Shown one piece after another: positions 23,608 through 32,274 of a stretch of DNA of 64,000 nt. A program made the translations under genes and the position numbers. The number at the start of each line of letters is the position of its first letter. Position 1 is the first letter of the stretch. The stretch is from assembly GCF_020164785.1 (NCBI RefSeq), contig NZ_JAIUGX010000017.1, positions 1-64,000 on the forward strand, written 5' to 3'. Below the pieces are notes generated by a model. The model had not been told where the DNA came from. It ran no database searches and saw only the letters and a list, made by a program, of their open reading frames with translations. Source of the DNA: Mesorhizobium sp. ES1-1 (lineage in GTDB: Bacteria; Pseudomonadota; Alphaproteobacteria; Rhizobiales; Rhizobiaceae).

Positions 23608-24798
23608 ATGAACAGTCTCGATCTTCCCGGACGTCCAGAAGACACTCGCATCGTCGTCGCCATGTCTGGCGGCGTGGATTCGTCCGTTGTTGCCGGCCTC
23701 TTGAAACGCGAGGGCTATGATGTCGTCGGCGTCACCTTGCAGCTCTATGATCACGGCGCGGCCGTTCATCGCGCTGGTTCCTGCTGCGCCGGTCAGGACA
23801 TAGACGATGCGCGCCGCGTCTCCGAGACGCTTGGCATCCCGCACTATGTGCTCGACTACGAGGAGCGTTTCCGCAAGGCGGTGATCGACCCCTTCGCCGC
23901 GAGCTATGTCGCCGGCGAAACGCCGATCCCCTGTGTTTCCTGCAATCAGACGGTGAAATTCGCCGATCTTCTGGCGACAGCCAAGGAACTCGGCGCCGAC
24001 GCGCTGGCCACCGGACACTATATCCGTTCCGGCGCCAACGGCGCCCACCGCGCGCTGTTCCGGCCGGTCGACGCCGACCGCGACCAGAGTTATTTCCTGT
24101 TCGCCACCACACAGGCGCAGATCGACTATCTGCGCTTCCCGCTTGGCGGCCTGTCCAAGCCGCAGGTACGGGCCATGGCGGAAGAGATGGGACTTACGGT
24201 TGCCGCCAAACAGGACAGCCAGGATATCTGCTTCGTCCCGCACGGCAAATACTCAGACATCATCGCCAAGCTGACGCCGAGTGCCGCTAATCCAGGCGAC
24301 ATCGTTCATATCGACGGCCGTGTGCTCGGCCGCCATGAGGGCATCCTGCGCTACACGATTGGCCAGCGTCGCGGCATCGGCGTCGCTTCGGGCGAGCCGC
24401 TGTATGTCGTCCATCTCGATGCCGCCCGCGCCCGCGTCGTCGTGGGCCCGCGCGAGGCGCTGGAGACGCACAAGATCTATCTGCGCGACATGAACTGGCT
24501 GGGGGACGGCCCGCTGACGGACGTGCCGGCCGGCGGTCTTGAACTGTTCGCCAAGGTGCGCTCGACGCGGCCGCCGCGCCCTGCCGTGCTGCATCATCGA
24601 GCTGGCGCGACCTGGGTGGAACTAGCCGATGGCGAGTCCGGGATCGCGCCAGGACAGGCTTGCGTGCTCTATTCCGGCGACGGCAACGAGGCGCGCGTGT
24701 TCGGAGGCGGCTTTATCGAGCGCTCGGAACGTGGCGCCGAGGCCGAGGCCATGCTGACGCGGCTCTCCGCCGTGCCGGTCCAGGTTCCCGCCGAGTAG
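23608..24798 (+). CDS. mnmA: tRNA 2-thiouridine(34) synthase MnmA
   Basis: 396-residue enzyme that thiolates U34 of tRNAs for Glu, Gln and Lys. The PP-loop SGGVDSSV is at residues 18-25; the catalytic cysteines are in CVSCNQTVKF and QDICFVP; the tRNA-recognition region follows, and a C-terminal beta domain ends near residue 370. ATP adenylates U34, and sulfur arrives from a persulfide relay. Length agrees with alphaproteobacterial MnmA. It is transcribed divergently from sciP across 256 bp that contains one GANTC site. Confidence 0.95.
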   Translation: MNSLDLPGRPEDTRIVVAMSGGVDSSVVAGLLKREGYDVVGVTLQLYDHGAAVHRAGSCCAGQDIDDARRVSETLGIPHYVLDYEERFRKAVIDPFAASYVAGETPIPCVSCNQTVKFADLLATAKELGADALATGHYIRSGANGAHRALFRPVDADRDQSYFLFATTQAQIDYLRFPLGGLSKPQVRAMAEEMGLTVAAKQDSQDICFVPHGKYSDIIAKLTPSAANPGDIVHIDGRVLGRHEGILRYTIGQRRGIGVASGEPLYVVHLDAARARVVVGPREALETHKIYLRDMNWLGDGPLTDVPAGGLELFAKVRSTRPPRPAVLHHRAGATWVELADGESGIAPGQACVLYSGDGNEARVFGGGFIERSERGAEAEAMLTRLSAVPVQVPAE

Positions 24799-24809
24799 CC
24801 GATACGGCC

Positions 24810-25769
24810 TCAGGATTTGGTGTGGGTAACCGTGCCGGCCGTCAGGATGCGCAGCACCCTGATGGCCTCCTCGCCGCTGGTACGCGGCGCGGCGCGCGTT
24901 TCGATGCACCGGATGAAATGTTCCAGCTCGCGCGTCAGCGGCATTCCCTGCGCCACCGCCACATAGGACGGCTCGTTGGTGGTGAAGGCCCATTGGCCGC
25001 TGTCCTGCCAGACCGCATGGCGGTAGACGGCAAGCTTTCTCTCCCATGGCTCGACGTCGTCGAACACAGCCATGGCCCTGGTGCCGACCACGGTCAGCCG
25101 CCTTTCGCGGTAGGGATTGAGCCGCGAGGCGAAGAGATGGCTGCGCAGCCCATTGGGAAAGCGCATGTGCAGATGGGCGAAATCGCTGAGATTGTCGAGC
25201 AGCGCAGCGCCCTCCCCGCGCACCTCGACCGGTTCCGTGCCGGTGATCGCCAGGATCATCGACAGATCGTGCGGTGCCAGGTCCCACAGAGCGTCGTTTT
25301 CGGTGTGAAACTTGCCCAGCCCGAGCCGATGCGAATGGATGTAACGGACTTCGCCGAGCTCGCCCTTGTCGATCAGCTCCTTCAACGTCTCGAAGGCGGG
25401 ATGGAAACGCAGGACATGGCCGACCATGAAGACGCGGTCATTGTCCTTGGCAGCGCGCACGGCCCGCTCCGCGTCTGGCACCGTCAGCGCGATCGGCTTT
25501 TCCACCAGCACGTCCTTGCCGGCCTCGACGGCGCGCACGGCCAAGTCGGCATGGAATTGCGGCGGCAGCGCCATGACGATGGCATCGATGTCGTCGCGGC
25601 CGAACAGGTGTTCTGGCTCGATCGCCAGGCAATCCTGTTCGCTGGCAAAGCCTTCGGCACGGGCACGATTGGTATCGGAGACCGCGTGCAGCGCGCCGAG
25701 CGCCTTGAGGGTGCGGATGTGGTTGCTGCCCCAGTATCCGCACCCAAGGACTGCAATGCGCGGCTTCAT
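24810..25769 (-). CDS. Gfo/Idh/MocA-family oxidoreductase
   Basis: 319-residue dehydrogenase. The Rossmann dinucleotide motif is GCGYWGSNHIRTLKAL at residues 9-24; the catalytic EKPIAL lies near residue 95, and the second-domain motif WDLAPHDLSMILAITG includes the conserved His. This is the layout of sugar oxidoreductases such as WlbA-like enzymes acting on UDP-sugars or inositol-type substrates. The substrate is unknown. It converges with mnmA, with stops only 11 bp apart. Confidence 0.9.
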   Translation of the reverse strand: MKPRIAVLGCGYWGSNHIRTLKALGALHAVSDTNRARAEGFASEQDCLAIEPEHLFGRDDIDAIVMALPPQFHADLAVRAVEAGKDVLVEKPIALTVPDAERAVRAAKDNDRVFMVGHVLRFHPAFETLKELIDKGELGEVRYIHSHRLGLGKFHTENDALWDLAPHDLSMILAITGTEPVEVRGEGAALLDNLSDFAHLHMRFPNGLRSHLFASRLNPYRERRLTVVGTRAMAVFDDVEPWERKLAVYRHAVWQDSGQWAFTTNEPSYVAVAQGMPLTRELEHFIRCIETRAAPRTSGEEAIRVLRILTAGTVTHTKS

Positions 25770-26011
25770 GTGTTTTTCAAACTCTAAAAACTCGTGGCCG
25801 AGACATAGCGACGTACCCCTTCGAACTCAACCCCGCTGCCCGCGCTCAAATGTCGGCAAGGCAAGGCTTTTCGGCGAACGACAATAAGCCGGCGCTCCCG
25901 CTGCCTCTAAGCTTGACAGGCTTGCCCTGCCAACCTTATATCCGCGCGACCTTGGCGAACGCCTCGATATGCCTTTCGACATAAGGCGGATTTCGAGCCT
26001 TTCGCCGCCCT

Positions 26012-26088
26012 GGCGGGGTAGCTCAGTTGGTTAGAGCACGGGAATCATAATCCTGGGGTCGGGGGTTCAAGTCCCTCTCCCGCTACCA
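26012..26088 (+). tRNA. tRNA-Met (elongator), anticodon CAT
   Basis: 77-nt cloverleaf: acceptor GGCGGGG paired with TCCCGCT, D-arm GCTC/GAGC, anticodon stem CGGGA/TCCTG with loop ATCATAA (anticodon CAT), T-arm with GTTCAAGT, discriminator A, and the CCA end encoded. GG at the 5' end and a CAT anticodon suit elongator tRNA-Met; tRNA-Ile2, which also reads CAT before modification, is less likely from its overall sequence. Confidence 0.95.
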
Positions 26089-26406
26089 CTTCAACCCACT
26101 ATCGTATCCAACGGCCGCACTTTAGCGGCCGCCAGAGTACTCAGGCAATTTCCTGGAGGTTTTGCGCTGAGGCCGCTGCGAATATTGGTGTCGACCAGCG
26201 AAGCAAGAACGGGACAGGTAGCCGTCTCCGCCAAGCGGCTTCGCGCTTGGACCGATCAACCCTGTCCACTTCCAGATCGACGGCACCAGCGATAAGCCCG
26301 CTAGGCGGAAAGTCGCCCTGGAAGGTCTATTGAGATGCTGATTCCTTCGTGCCGGCAGAGCGCCGGCAAATATCCTCCCGATCAAGAGACACCCCGCAAA
26401 TCGGCG
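26089..26406. other. Intergenic stretch after tRNA-Met
   Basis: 318 bp with no credible gene. A 7-bp hairpin (CGGCCGC 26112-26118 / GCGGCCG 26125-26131) lies shortly after the tRNA and may help end its transcript. I saw no duplicated tRNA 3' end (attachment site) or integrase nearby. Confidence 0.5.
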
Positions 26407-26778
26407 CTATCTATACAGGCCCGGATGCCTAGCCTTCTCGGCCTTGCAATCTCCCGCTCTCTGGACTGCGATTGCGAAGGCTCTTTCGTAGACATGAGCG
26501 GCCCTCTTGAACTTACGCATGTCGGGCGTCAGGTGTTTGCTGATGCCATCGTAGAGCAGGACCGGAACCGCAATCATCGCTTTTCCATCCTCAGTCGGCT
26601 TCAACCGGCATCTATCTAGGACGGCGATGATATCGCCCGATATGGTTGCGGCTCGCTTCAAAAAGGCGTCGTCCTTGCTTGCCAACCAATCGATGTTACT
26701 CAACTGTTTCGCTGAGGCAGCCGATATTGCGAAGCAAATTGCCGCGGTCAATGCCGCGCACGCAACGCCTGGTTTCAT
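26407..26778 (-). CDS. Small secreted hypothetical protein
   Basis: 123 residues with a clear signal peptide (MKPGVACAALTAAICFAISAASA, cleavage before KQL). The mature part holds three cysteines at most and no recognised domain (LKRAATISGDIIAVLDRCRLKPTEDGKAMIAV). Start 26778 is preferred over 26820 because GAGAGGAAAA lies directly before it and the signal then starts at the N-terminus. It sits in a gene-poor segment downstream of the tRNA. Function unknown. Confidence 0.6.
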   Translation of the reverse strand: MKPGVACAALTAAICFAISAASAKQLSNIDWLASKDDAFLKRAATISGDIIAVLDRCRLKPTEDGKAMIAVPVLLYDGISKHLTPDMRKFKRAAHVYERAFAIAVQRAGDCKAEKARHPGLYR

Positions 26779-27031
26779 TTTTCCTCTCCCAGCTTCAACA
26801 AAGAAAGCACATTTGTGCATAGCGCACTAGCTTGGAACTCGATCGAATTCAGAGCGGCTGCGCTTAAAGCTGCAGCGGTACCTGCCAGAGCTCGCGTCCG
26901 CTGGAATCTCGAACTTCTGGCGTTTTCGATAGGGACCGTTGGCACTGATGTCGCCCGCTAAGCCCATCAGGCAAGCGCAGCCTCACGATTAATGATCTAG
27001 AAAATCAGCAAGTCTCATTTTAGTTTGAGCC

Positions 27032-28051
27032 ATGACGCTCGCGCTAGATTCCGAGTTTCCGCCAATCGACCTGACCGCACCCGCAATCGATAAGCTACCG
27101 TTTCGGGCGACGGCTAATGTTCATGCGGCTCTGGCCGAGCTTGGGCGGACCGAAGATGTAAGGTTTTCTCCCAGCAATCGCCTGCTTGCAATCGCCGGAT
27201 TTGCTCGCGGCAGGGTGCTTCTGCTGTCGATGAAGATTGTACACGGTCGACAAGGACTATCGATCACAGCGGCCGATCACATGGTCCTTCGGTCGCCGGA
27301 CATCTCGCAAGTGCACGGCTTGGACTTCATCGACGATACCACGCTTGTTGTTGCCAACCGCGACGCTGGCCTTGCTTTGTTCAAGCTCCCGATCGGAAAC
27401 CTCGCCGGACGCGAAGTGACGCTGCCAGCGCTGCGGCGTGTAAAACGTACGCCGCTGTGCCGGATGAAAGCCCCAGGCTCCGTCGTCGTGCGGCGTGAGA
27501 CGAGTGGCCGGATAAGCCTGCTCGTCTGCAATAACTCCGTCCATCACATAACCCGTCATGTGCTTATGCCGCGCTTTCGCTATCTCATTTTGCGAAACCA
27601 TGTCGTCCTCAGGCACGGTCTCAACATCCCCGACGGCATCGCGTTTAGTCCGGATAACAGGTGGCTCGCTGTCAGCAGTCATGTCGACAATGATGTGAAG
27701 ATTTACGAGGCCAGCCGCCAGCTCCATCCCAATCTGCAGCCGATAGGGATACTGGAGGGGATCCGTTATCCGCACGGCCTGCGCTTTACTCCCCAAGGAA
27801 CGCAAATCCTAGTTGCCGACGCTGGCAGTCGCTTCGTGAATGTGTATGAAAGCAGCGGTGATTGGAGCGGCTCGCGAAAAGCAAGGCGCCAGCTGAATGT
27901 GCTCGATGCAGCAACGTTCCAGCGCGGGAGGCACAATCCCCAGGAGGGCGGCCCGAAGGGCTTGGACATTGACCGAACAGGGCGGGTCGTTGCCATCACT
28001 TGCGAGGAGCAGACACTAGGCTTTCACGCCCTGTCAATGATGATCGATTGA
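27032..28051 (+). CDS. Beta-propeller (NHL/YncE-like) protein
   Basis: 339 residues built of repeats of the SMP-30/NHL/YncE propeller type: VRFSPSNRLLAIAGF, HGLDFIDDTTLVVANRDAG, DGIAFSPDNRWLAVSSHVDNDVKIYE, HGLRFTPQGTQILVADAGSRFVNVYE and KGLDIDRTGRVVAITC, each ending one blade. There is no signal peptide, so it is probably cytoplasmic. No catalytic residues can be assigned. The ribosome binding site is weak, and codon use is less GC-rich than neighbouring genes, which hints at acquisition. Function unknown. Confidence 0.7.
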   Translation: MTLALDSEFPPIDLTAPAIDKLPFRATANVHAALAELGRTEDVRFSPSNRLLAIAGFARGRVLLLSMKIVHGRQGLSITAADHMVLRSPDISQVHGLDFIDDTTLVVANRDAGLALFKLPIGNLAGREVTLPALRRVKRTPLCRMKAPGSVVVRRETSGRISLLVCNNSVHHITRHVLMPRFRYLILRNHVVLRHGLNIPDGIAFSPDNRWLAVSSHVDNDVKIYEASRQLHPNLQPIGILEGIRYPHGLRFTPQGTQILVADAGSRFVNVYESSGDWSGSRKARRQLNVLDAATFQRGRHNPQEGGPKGLDIDRTGRVVAITCEEQTLGFHALSMMID

Positions 28052-28279
28052 GATCATCTCGCGTCCCCCTCATAGCGGAGATCTCCCGATTGTTTTCGGT
28101 GAGTTGCAACCGACCCTGAAACTAGAGAACCGAAACGCCGATCGCAACGAAGCTGCAGCGCTGGATGAGCTTGGTGCGTCAAGCGGATCACTGGATGGGG
28201 CTGGCTCAACGGATCGGTTGTGGTGGTTCGACGGATCACGGGGCGGCCCATTGAAACCTGCTCTCCGAGCACCACATGG
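28052..28279. other. Intergenic region before candidate small RNA
   Basis: No gene is visible. A TTGAAA at 28251-28256 followed 17 nt later by ACATGG is a weak sigma-70-like promoter candidate for the RNA that ends at the strong terminator at 28351-28377. Confidence 0.35.
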
Positions 28280-28377
28280 AGATTGCGTCGAGCCCTCCTC
28301 CCATTGTGTTCGGCGCGTTCCCCTCTGAGGGTTTCTCAACCTTCACATCTGGCCGGACCCTTGGGTCCGGCCTTTTT
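28280..28377 (+). ncRNA. Candidate small RNA with anti-Shine-Dalgarno loops (suhB/alpha-r14-like)
   Basis: A non-coding interval ending in a strong terminator with no gene ending nearby. It contains two pyrimidine-rich stretches, CCCTCCTCCC (about 28293-28302) and GTTCCCCTCT (about 28317-28326), resembling the single-stranded CCUCCUCCC loops of the rhizobial suhB / alpha-r14 RNAs that can bind ribosome binding sites. The 5' end is inferred from a weak promoter. Family assignment rests on motif resemblance alone. Confidence 0.4.
28351..28377 (+). terminator. Strong orphan intrinsic terminator
   Basis: GGCCGGACCC (28351-28360) / GGGTCCGGCC (28363-28372), a perfect 10-bp stem followed by TTTTT. 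The nearest upstream plus-strand CDS ends 300 bp away, so it most likely ends a small RNA. Confidence 0.9.
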
Positions 28378-28516
28378 CTCAAAAAGGTCGTTCAGGGTAA
28401 ACCAGCCGCGTCACCGCGCGAACACCTGCGGCCGGTGCCAACGGCGCTCGTGACGACCACTGCACTTAAGCGTCGTGTCTTAGGACCAGACGGCGGACCA
28501 GACGGCCGACGAGATG

Positions 28517-28729
28517 CTACCTCTCCCGGCCGGACAATCGCGCAGGATTGTCGATTGCACAGATCAGGGTCGAAGCGACCATAAGTGCGATGTAGGAGAG
28601 TAGCAGCTTCCAGAACGTATCCCACGTCACCACTTGCCAGCCCCAAAAGCATAGGATCAAGGTGACGGCGATTGCGATTGTCGCAACCACGCATACAGGA
28701 CGGAGTATGGTAACGATCTGCGAGATCAT
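28517..28729 (-). CDS. Small membrane protein with two helices
   Basis: 70 residues with two hydrophobic segments (residues about 10-31, VCVVATIAIAVTLILCFWGW, and 40-56, KLLLSYIALMVASTLICA) joined by a short loop, and a polar C-terminus. It probably sits in the inner membrane. No family is recognised and the ribosome binding site is weak, so it is a moderate-confidence small gene. Confidence 0.5.
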   Translation of the reverse strand: MISQIVTILRPVCVVATIAIAVTLILCFWGWQVVTWDTFWKLLLSYIALMVASTLICAIDNPARLSGRER

Positions 28730-29121
28730 GGTGGTTCTGCTTGCACAGCGATACTAGCCCGCAGGTCCAACCTGTCCAGTTCGTGTTGTCTCAAGAGTTA
28801 ACCGAGCAGTGCGTCCAGATACGGGCCTATGCCAGACGTGCCTCGGGCGATGGCACGTGTCTTGGTCGGCCCCGAAGTCAGCCAGTAAGCCTTAACCGGA
28901 GCCTACTGTCTCGTCTTGCCCGCGGGACCAGATGACGCTTTTTCACGCCCCCTGGTTGTGAAAACAAGCCTGAACCAGCCCGCTCTATGCCACAAGGCCA
29001 GCCATCGGCATCGGTGCGGCCCGCCAAGCCGCACTCAGTAATTTCCCGTAGGGACATAACCGAATTTCGCTGACCGCGGATTGGCGCGATTGCTGTGTCA
29101 AGGTTCACCGGGACAACAGCC
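28730..29121. other. Intergenic region upstream of the fixK-like gene
   Basis: 392 bp without a convincing gene. I found no TTGAT-N4-ATCAA (FNR/FixK) box here, nor a clear promoter. Short open frames lack ribosome binding sites. Confidence 0.45.
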
Positions 29122-29769
29122 ATGCACGCCTACACCGCCTCCAGGATTTCGCTGCCGTCGCATTCTGCTCAGCCAGGTTTGCCGGAGGCATTCGACCCGG
29201 CACCGGCGCAGCCGGTCAGCTTTTTCCCCGCCGGTGCGGAGATCTATGCACAGGGCGAGAAGGCCGGGGCCTTCTATCAGGTCGAATTCGGCGCCGTGCG
29301 CATCTACCGCCTGCTCGCCGACGGCCGCCGCCAGATCAGCGCCTTCCACCTTGCCGGCGAGACCTTCGGCTTCGAAGCCGACTCGACGCATCATTTCTTC
29401 GCCGAAGCCATCAACGCGACCGGGGTCCGCGTCCTTCGCCTGGCAACTGGAGCCGAGATGGCCCGTCAGCTGCTGCCCTTGGCGCTCAAGGGCCTGACCC
29501 GCGCGCAGGAACACCTCCTGGTCCTCGGGCGCCAGAACGCCATCGAACGTGTCGCCGCCTTCCTGGTCGACATGGCAGAGCGCCAAGGCGGCTTGCGGCA
29601 GGTGGAGCTACCGATGTCGCGCATGGATATCGGCGACTATCTCGGCCTCACCATCGAGACCGTGTCACGGGTCTTCACCCGGCTGAAGGACAAGGGCGTC
29701 ATCCGCCTGCTCAACCTGCGCAGCATCGAAATCCTCAAGCAGGACGCGCTCCACTGCATGAGCGAATGA
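29122..29769 (+). CDS. Crp/Fnr-family regulator, FixK type
   Basis: 215-residue regulator with an N-terminal cyclic-nucleotide-binding-like fold (FFPAGAEIYAQGEKAGAFYQVEFGAVRIYRLLADGRRQ) and a C-terminal winged helix whose recognition helix MDIGDYLGLTIETVSRVFTRL is typical of FixK/FnrN. There is no N-terminal cysteine cluster, so unlike FnrN it should not sense oxygen through an iron-sulfur cluster. FixK activates microaerobic genes in rhizobia. ATG 29122 is favoured over GTG 29095. No fixLJ or fixNOQP genes are in the window. Confidence 0.88.
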   Translation: MHAYTASRISLPSHSAQPGLPEAFDPAPAQPVSFFPAGAEIYAQGEKAGAFYQVEFGAVRIYRLLADGRRQISAFHLAGETFGFEADSTHHFFAEAINATGVRVLRLATGAEMARQLLPLALKGLTRAQEHLLVLGRQNAIERVAAFLVDMAERQGGLRQVELPMSRMDIGDYLGLTIETVSRVFTRLKDKGVIRLLNLRSIEILKQDALHCMSE

Positions 29770-29838
29770 CCGAAATGTCGTGGGTGCATCGCTCGGCTGA
29801 ACCATTGACCAGCGAGGCTCACCTCAGGAACGGCCCGT

Positions 29839-31029
29839 TCAGCCCCCGAGGCACTTGTCGGCAATGATTGCGCCGATCGGCATTGCCGATGTCGCGGCCG
29901 GCGACGGCGCGTTGCAGACGTGGACCATGCGATCTGTCTGCATGAAATGAAAATCATGCATCAGGGCCCCCGATCTGGTCACGGCCTGGGCCCTGATCCC
30001 GGCCTCCATGGGCATCAGATCACTCAAGGTCAGACTGGGGCAGTACTTCTGGCAGAGCTCGAGATATCTGCGTTTTGACAATGACGACCGCATTTCCTGA
30101 ATTCCCGTTCGCCATTGCTTGGCAATCAAGCGCCAGAAGCCCGGGAATGCGAAGAGCCGACCGACGTCACCGCTGTCGAATGAGAGCTTGGGATACCCCT
30201 CGCGCGCGAACCCCAGAACAGCGTTCGGTCCTACCGTCACGCTGCCATCGATCATGCGCGTCAAATGAACTCCCAGGAAGGGAAGAGCCGGATCAGGGAT
30301 CGGGTATATCAAGCTCTTGACGATGTCGTTGCGGGCCGCAGGCAACCTGAAATACTCGCCACGGAAGGGCACGATCTGGAAGTCCGCTGCCAGACCGGCC
30401 ATGCGAGCCAAACGATCCGACTGAAGCCCGCCGCAGACGACCAGCCGAGATCCATCCCAACTGCGGTCGCCGGCGCCGACCGTGACGAAATTTCCATGCT
30501 CGACGATTCGGTCGACCGTGGTCCCAAGCAGGATTTCTCCGCCGGCGGCGCGGATTTTGTCCGCCATGACCGCGCATACAGCCTTGTAGTCGACAATCCC
30601 AGTGGACGGCACATGGATCGCGGCCAGACCGGCGACATTGGGCTCGCGCCGGCGCAACTCGGCGGCGTCGAGCAGTTCCACCTCGACGCCATTTTCCCGG
30701 GACCGATCGTAAAGCGCATTCATCCGCTCGACTTCCGGCCCGCTCGTTGCCACCAGGAGCTTTCCGCAGGTCAGATAGGGAATGCCGTTCTCATCGCAGA
30801 ATGCCTTCGTTGCGACGGCGCCGCGCCTGCACAATTGCGCCTTGAAGCTCCCGGGCGGATAGTAGATCCCGGCGTGGATGACCCCGCTATTGTGGCCCGT
30901 CTGGTGCCTTGCCAACCTGGCTTCTTTTTCGATGAGAACAAGGCTTGCGCCGGGGCGACGCTTCAACAACTCCAATGCCGTGGCGAGGCCAACTATACCG
31001 CCACCCACCACGCAGAAATCGTAAATCAC
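29839..31029 (-). CDS. lhgO: L-2-hydroxyglutarate oxidase
   Basis: 396-residue FAD-dependent oxidase converting L-2-hydroxyglutarate to 2-oxoglutarate. The FAD-binding motif is VVGGGIVGLATALELL at residues 7-22, followed by the family-specific HQTGHNSGVIHAGIYYPPGS, and PNVAGLAAIHVPSTGIVDYKAV. The C-terminal region includes RAQAVTRSGALMHDF. Electrons go to the quinone pool in bacteria. It repairs a metabolic by-product or follows CsiD in glutarate breakdown. It converges with the fixK-like gene. Confidence 0.93.
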   Translation of the reverse strand: MIYDFCVVGGGIVGLATALELLKRRPGASLVLIEKEARLARHQTGHNSGVIHAGIYYPPGSFKAQLCRRGAVATKAFCDENGIPYLTCGKLLVATSGPEVERMNALYDRSRENGVEVELLDAAELRRREPNVAGLAAIHVPSTGIVDYKAVCAVMADKIRAAGGEILLGTTVDRIVEHGNFVTVGAGDRSWDGSRLVVCGGLQSDRLARMAGLAADFQIVPFRGEYFRLPAARNDIVKSLIYPIPDPALPFLGVHLTRMIDGSVTVGPNAVLGFAREGYPKLSFDSGDVGRLFAFPGFWRLIAKQWRTGIQEMRSSLSKRRYLELCQKYCPSLTLSDLMPMEAGIRAQAVTRSGALMHDFHFMQTDRMVHVCNAPSPAATSAMPIGAIIADKCLGG

Positions 31030-31231
31030 CTTGGTTCGATCCTCACCTTTTCAAAGGTATTATGACATCGAATGCGGGGTTTGAATAATTCATTGAGCAA
31101 GGTTCTACGACTTGCCGATCGAACGCTTGACAGGTGCCGACGAATTGCCGGCGCCATGAAAGGTATGAACAACGCGCTTCCGCCTTCACATGCCTCGAAG
31201 ATCGGACTTCAGTTCGGCGGTGCTCGAAGCG

Positions 31232-31672
31232 CTATGCGCCCTGATTTGGGAAACAGGCGCCGGCGTTGAGATGGGGGCCGTCCGCCAGTGATGAGAGGAA
31301 ACCCGGCAGGACGGTGACGAAAGTGTAGGACACCTGAACGCTTGAAAAGCCTGTCAGCCCGGAACAAGTCGTGTTGTTGTTCACGGTGATGTTGGCGGCG
31401 GTAAGAGGGATGCCGCCGACCGCCGCCCTGCCGCTGATGTAACTGATCGTACTTGCGGAGTCATAGACGCCATTTTTCGTGCATCCGCTCTGCAGCACAC
31501 CGATGCAGCGCGCGCCAGCGCTGGCTATCTCCTCCAGGACATGCTGCGTCCAGTACATCCGTCCGAACTCGAAGACGCCCATGAGCATCAACAGCAACGG
31601 TATCGAAAGCAGCGCGAACTCGACTGCGTTCGCGCCTGATGTATCCCTTATGAAAGAACGGCGATGCCTCAT
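31232..31672 (-). CDS. TadE-like minor pseudopilin
   Basis: 146 residues. The N-terminal TadE motif RDTSGANAVEFALLSIPLLLMLMGVFEFGRM has the prepilin-like hydrophobic helix and the conserved E of VEFAL, after a short basic leader. It probably acts in assembly of Flp-type (Tad) pili. The ATG overlaps the preceding gene stop by 4 nt (ATGA), so translation is coupled. It is the last gene of a three-gene operon without pilin, secretion ATPase or prepilin peptidase in the window. Confidence 0.85.
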   Translation of the reverse strand: MRHRRSFIRDTSGANAVEFALLSIPLLLMLMGVFEFGRMYWTQHVLEEIASAGARCIGVLQSGCTKNGVYDSASTISYISGRAAVGGIPLTAANITVNNNTTCSGLTGFSSVQVSYTFVTVLPGFLSSLADGPHLNAGACFPNQGA

Positions 31673-32274
31673 TTTGGCTGCACGACGGACCGGACGGTGA
31701 TGTTGCCGTCGCTGACGATGCCGAAACCCCCAAAGAGCGGTGTGTAGGGTTTGCTTGCCGAAACGGTAACGAATTTTCCAGCCATTCCTCCACCTGCGCA
31801 GGCGGAGCCGCATGTTTTGGCCGCTCCCCAGGTCAGGGTGGTTCCGGACTTGGTTGGGCAGTAGCATAGATCGGCATTGGAGGCGGTTCCGCTCTGGGTC
31901 GCCTGGGATGTGCTGGCGTCGAATGAGATCGTGGTGCCGTTGTTAATGACGATCTGCACGTTGCCGCCATTGCCGCCGACCCCGCTCGCCGCCACCGCCA
32001 TGATGTTTCGTGCCAAGGCATCTCCACCGGCCGAGCTGACCTTGTCGCCGTTGAGCAAGGCATAGTTCGAGCCGGCCGACACGGCCGAACTGAGTTCGAA
32101 CTTGGCCTTGAGCAATCCGCCGATGTCCACAGTGCCCGCAAGGATCAACAGGAAGATTGGCGTGACAAGCGCGAACTCAACCGCCGATATGCCGGTGGTC
32201 TCACGAAGCAGGAAGCGTGCGAACAAGGAGCGGCCGAAACGTCCGGCCGGACCGCGTTCGAAGCGGGACATCAT
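31669..32274 (-). CDS. TadE/TadF-like minor pseudopilin
   Basis: 201 residues starting MMSRFERG. The segment RETTGISAVEFALVTPIFLLILAGTVDIGGLL is the TadE/F N-terminal membrane helix with the conserved Glu. The periplasmic C-terminal part has four or five cysteines (CYCPTKSG, CGSACAGGG), so disulfides are likely. The start at 32274 overlaps the TadG-like gene stop (ATGA). It is the middle gene of an operon, with its start coupled to the upstream gene. Confidence 0.83.
   Translation of the reverse strand: MMSRFERGPAGRFGRSLFARFLLRETTGISAVEFALVTPIFLLILAGTVDIGGLLKAKFELSSAVSAGSNYALLNGDKVSSAGGDALARNIMAVAASGVGGNGGNVQIVINNGTTISFDASTSQATQSGTASNADLCYCPTKSGTTLTWGAAKTCGSACAGGGMAGKFVTVSASKPYTPLFGGFGIVSDGNITVRSVVQPK

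Noticed and set aside
26012..26088. tRNA-Ile2 reading of the CAT anticodon
   Set aside because: The acceptor and arm sequences fit elongator tRNA-Met better; an identity call by a tRNA classifier would settle it.
26122..26385. 87-codon minus-strand open frame after the tRNA
   Set aside because: No ribosome binding site, no domain, and composition typical of random sequence.
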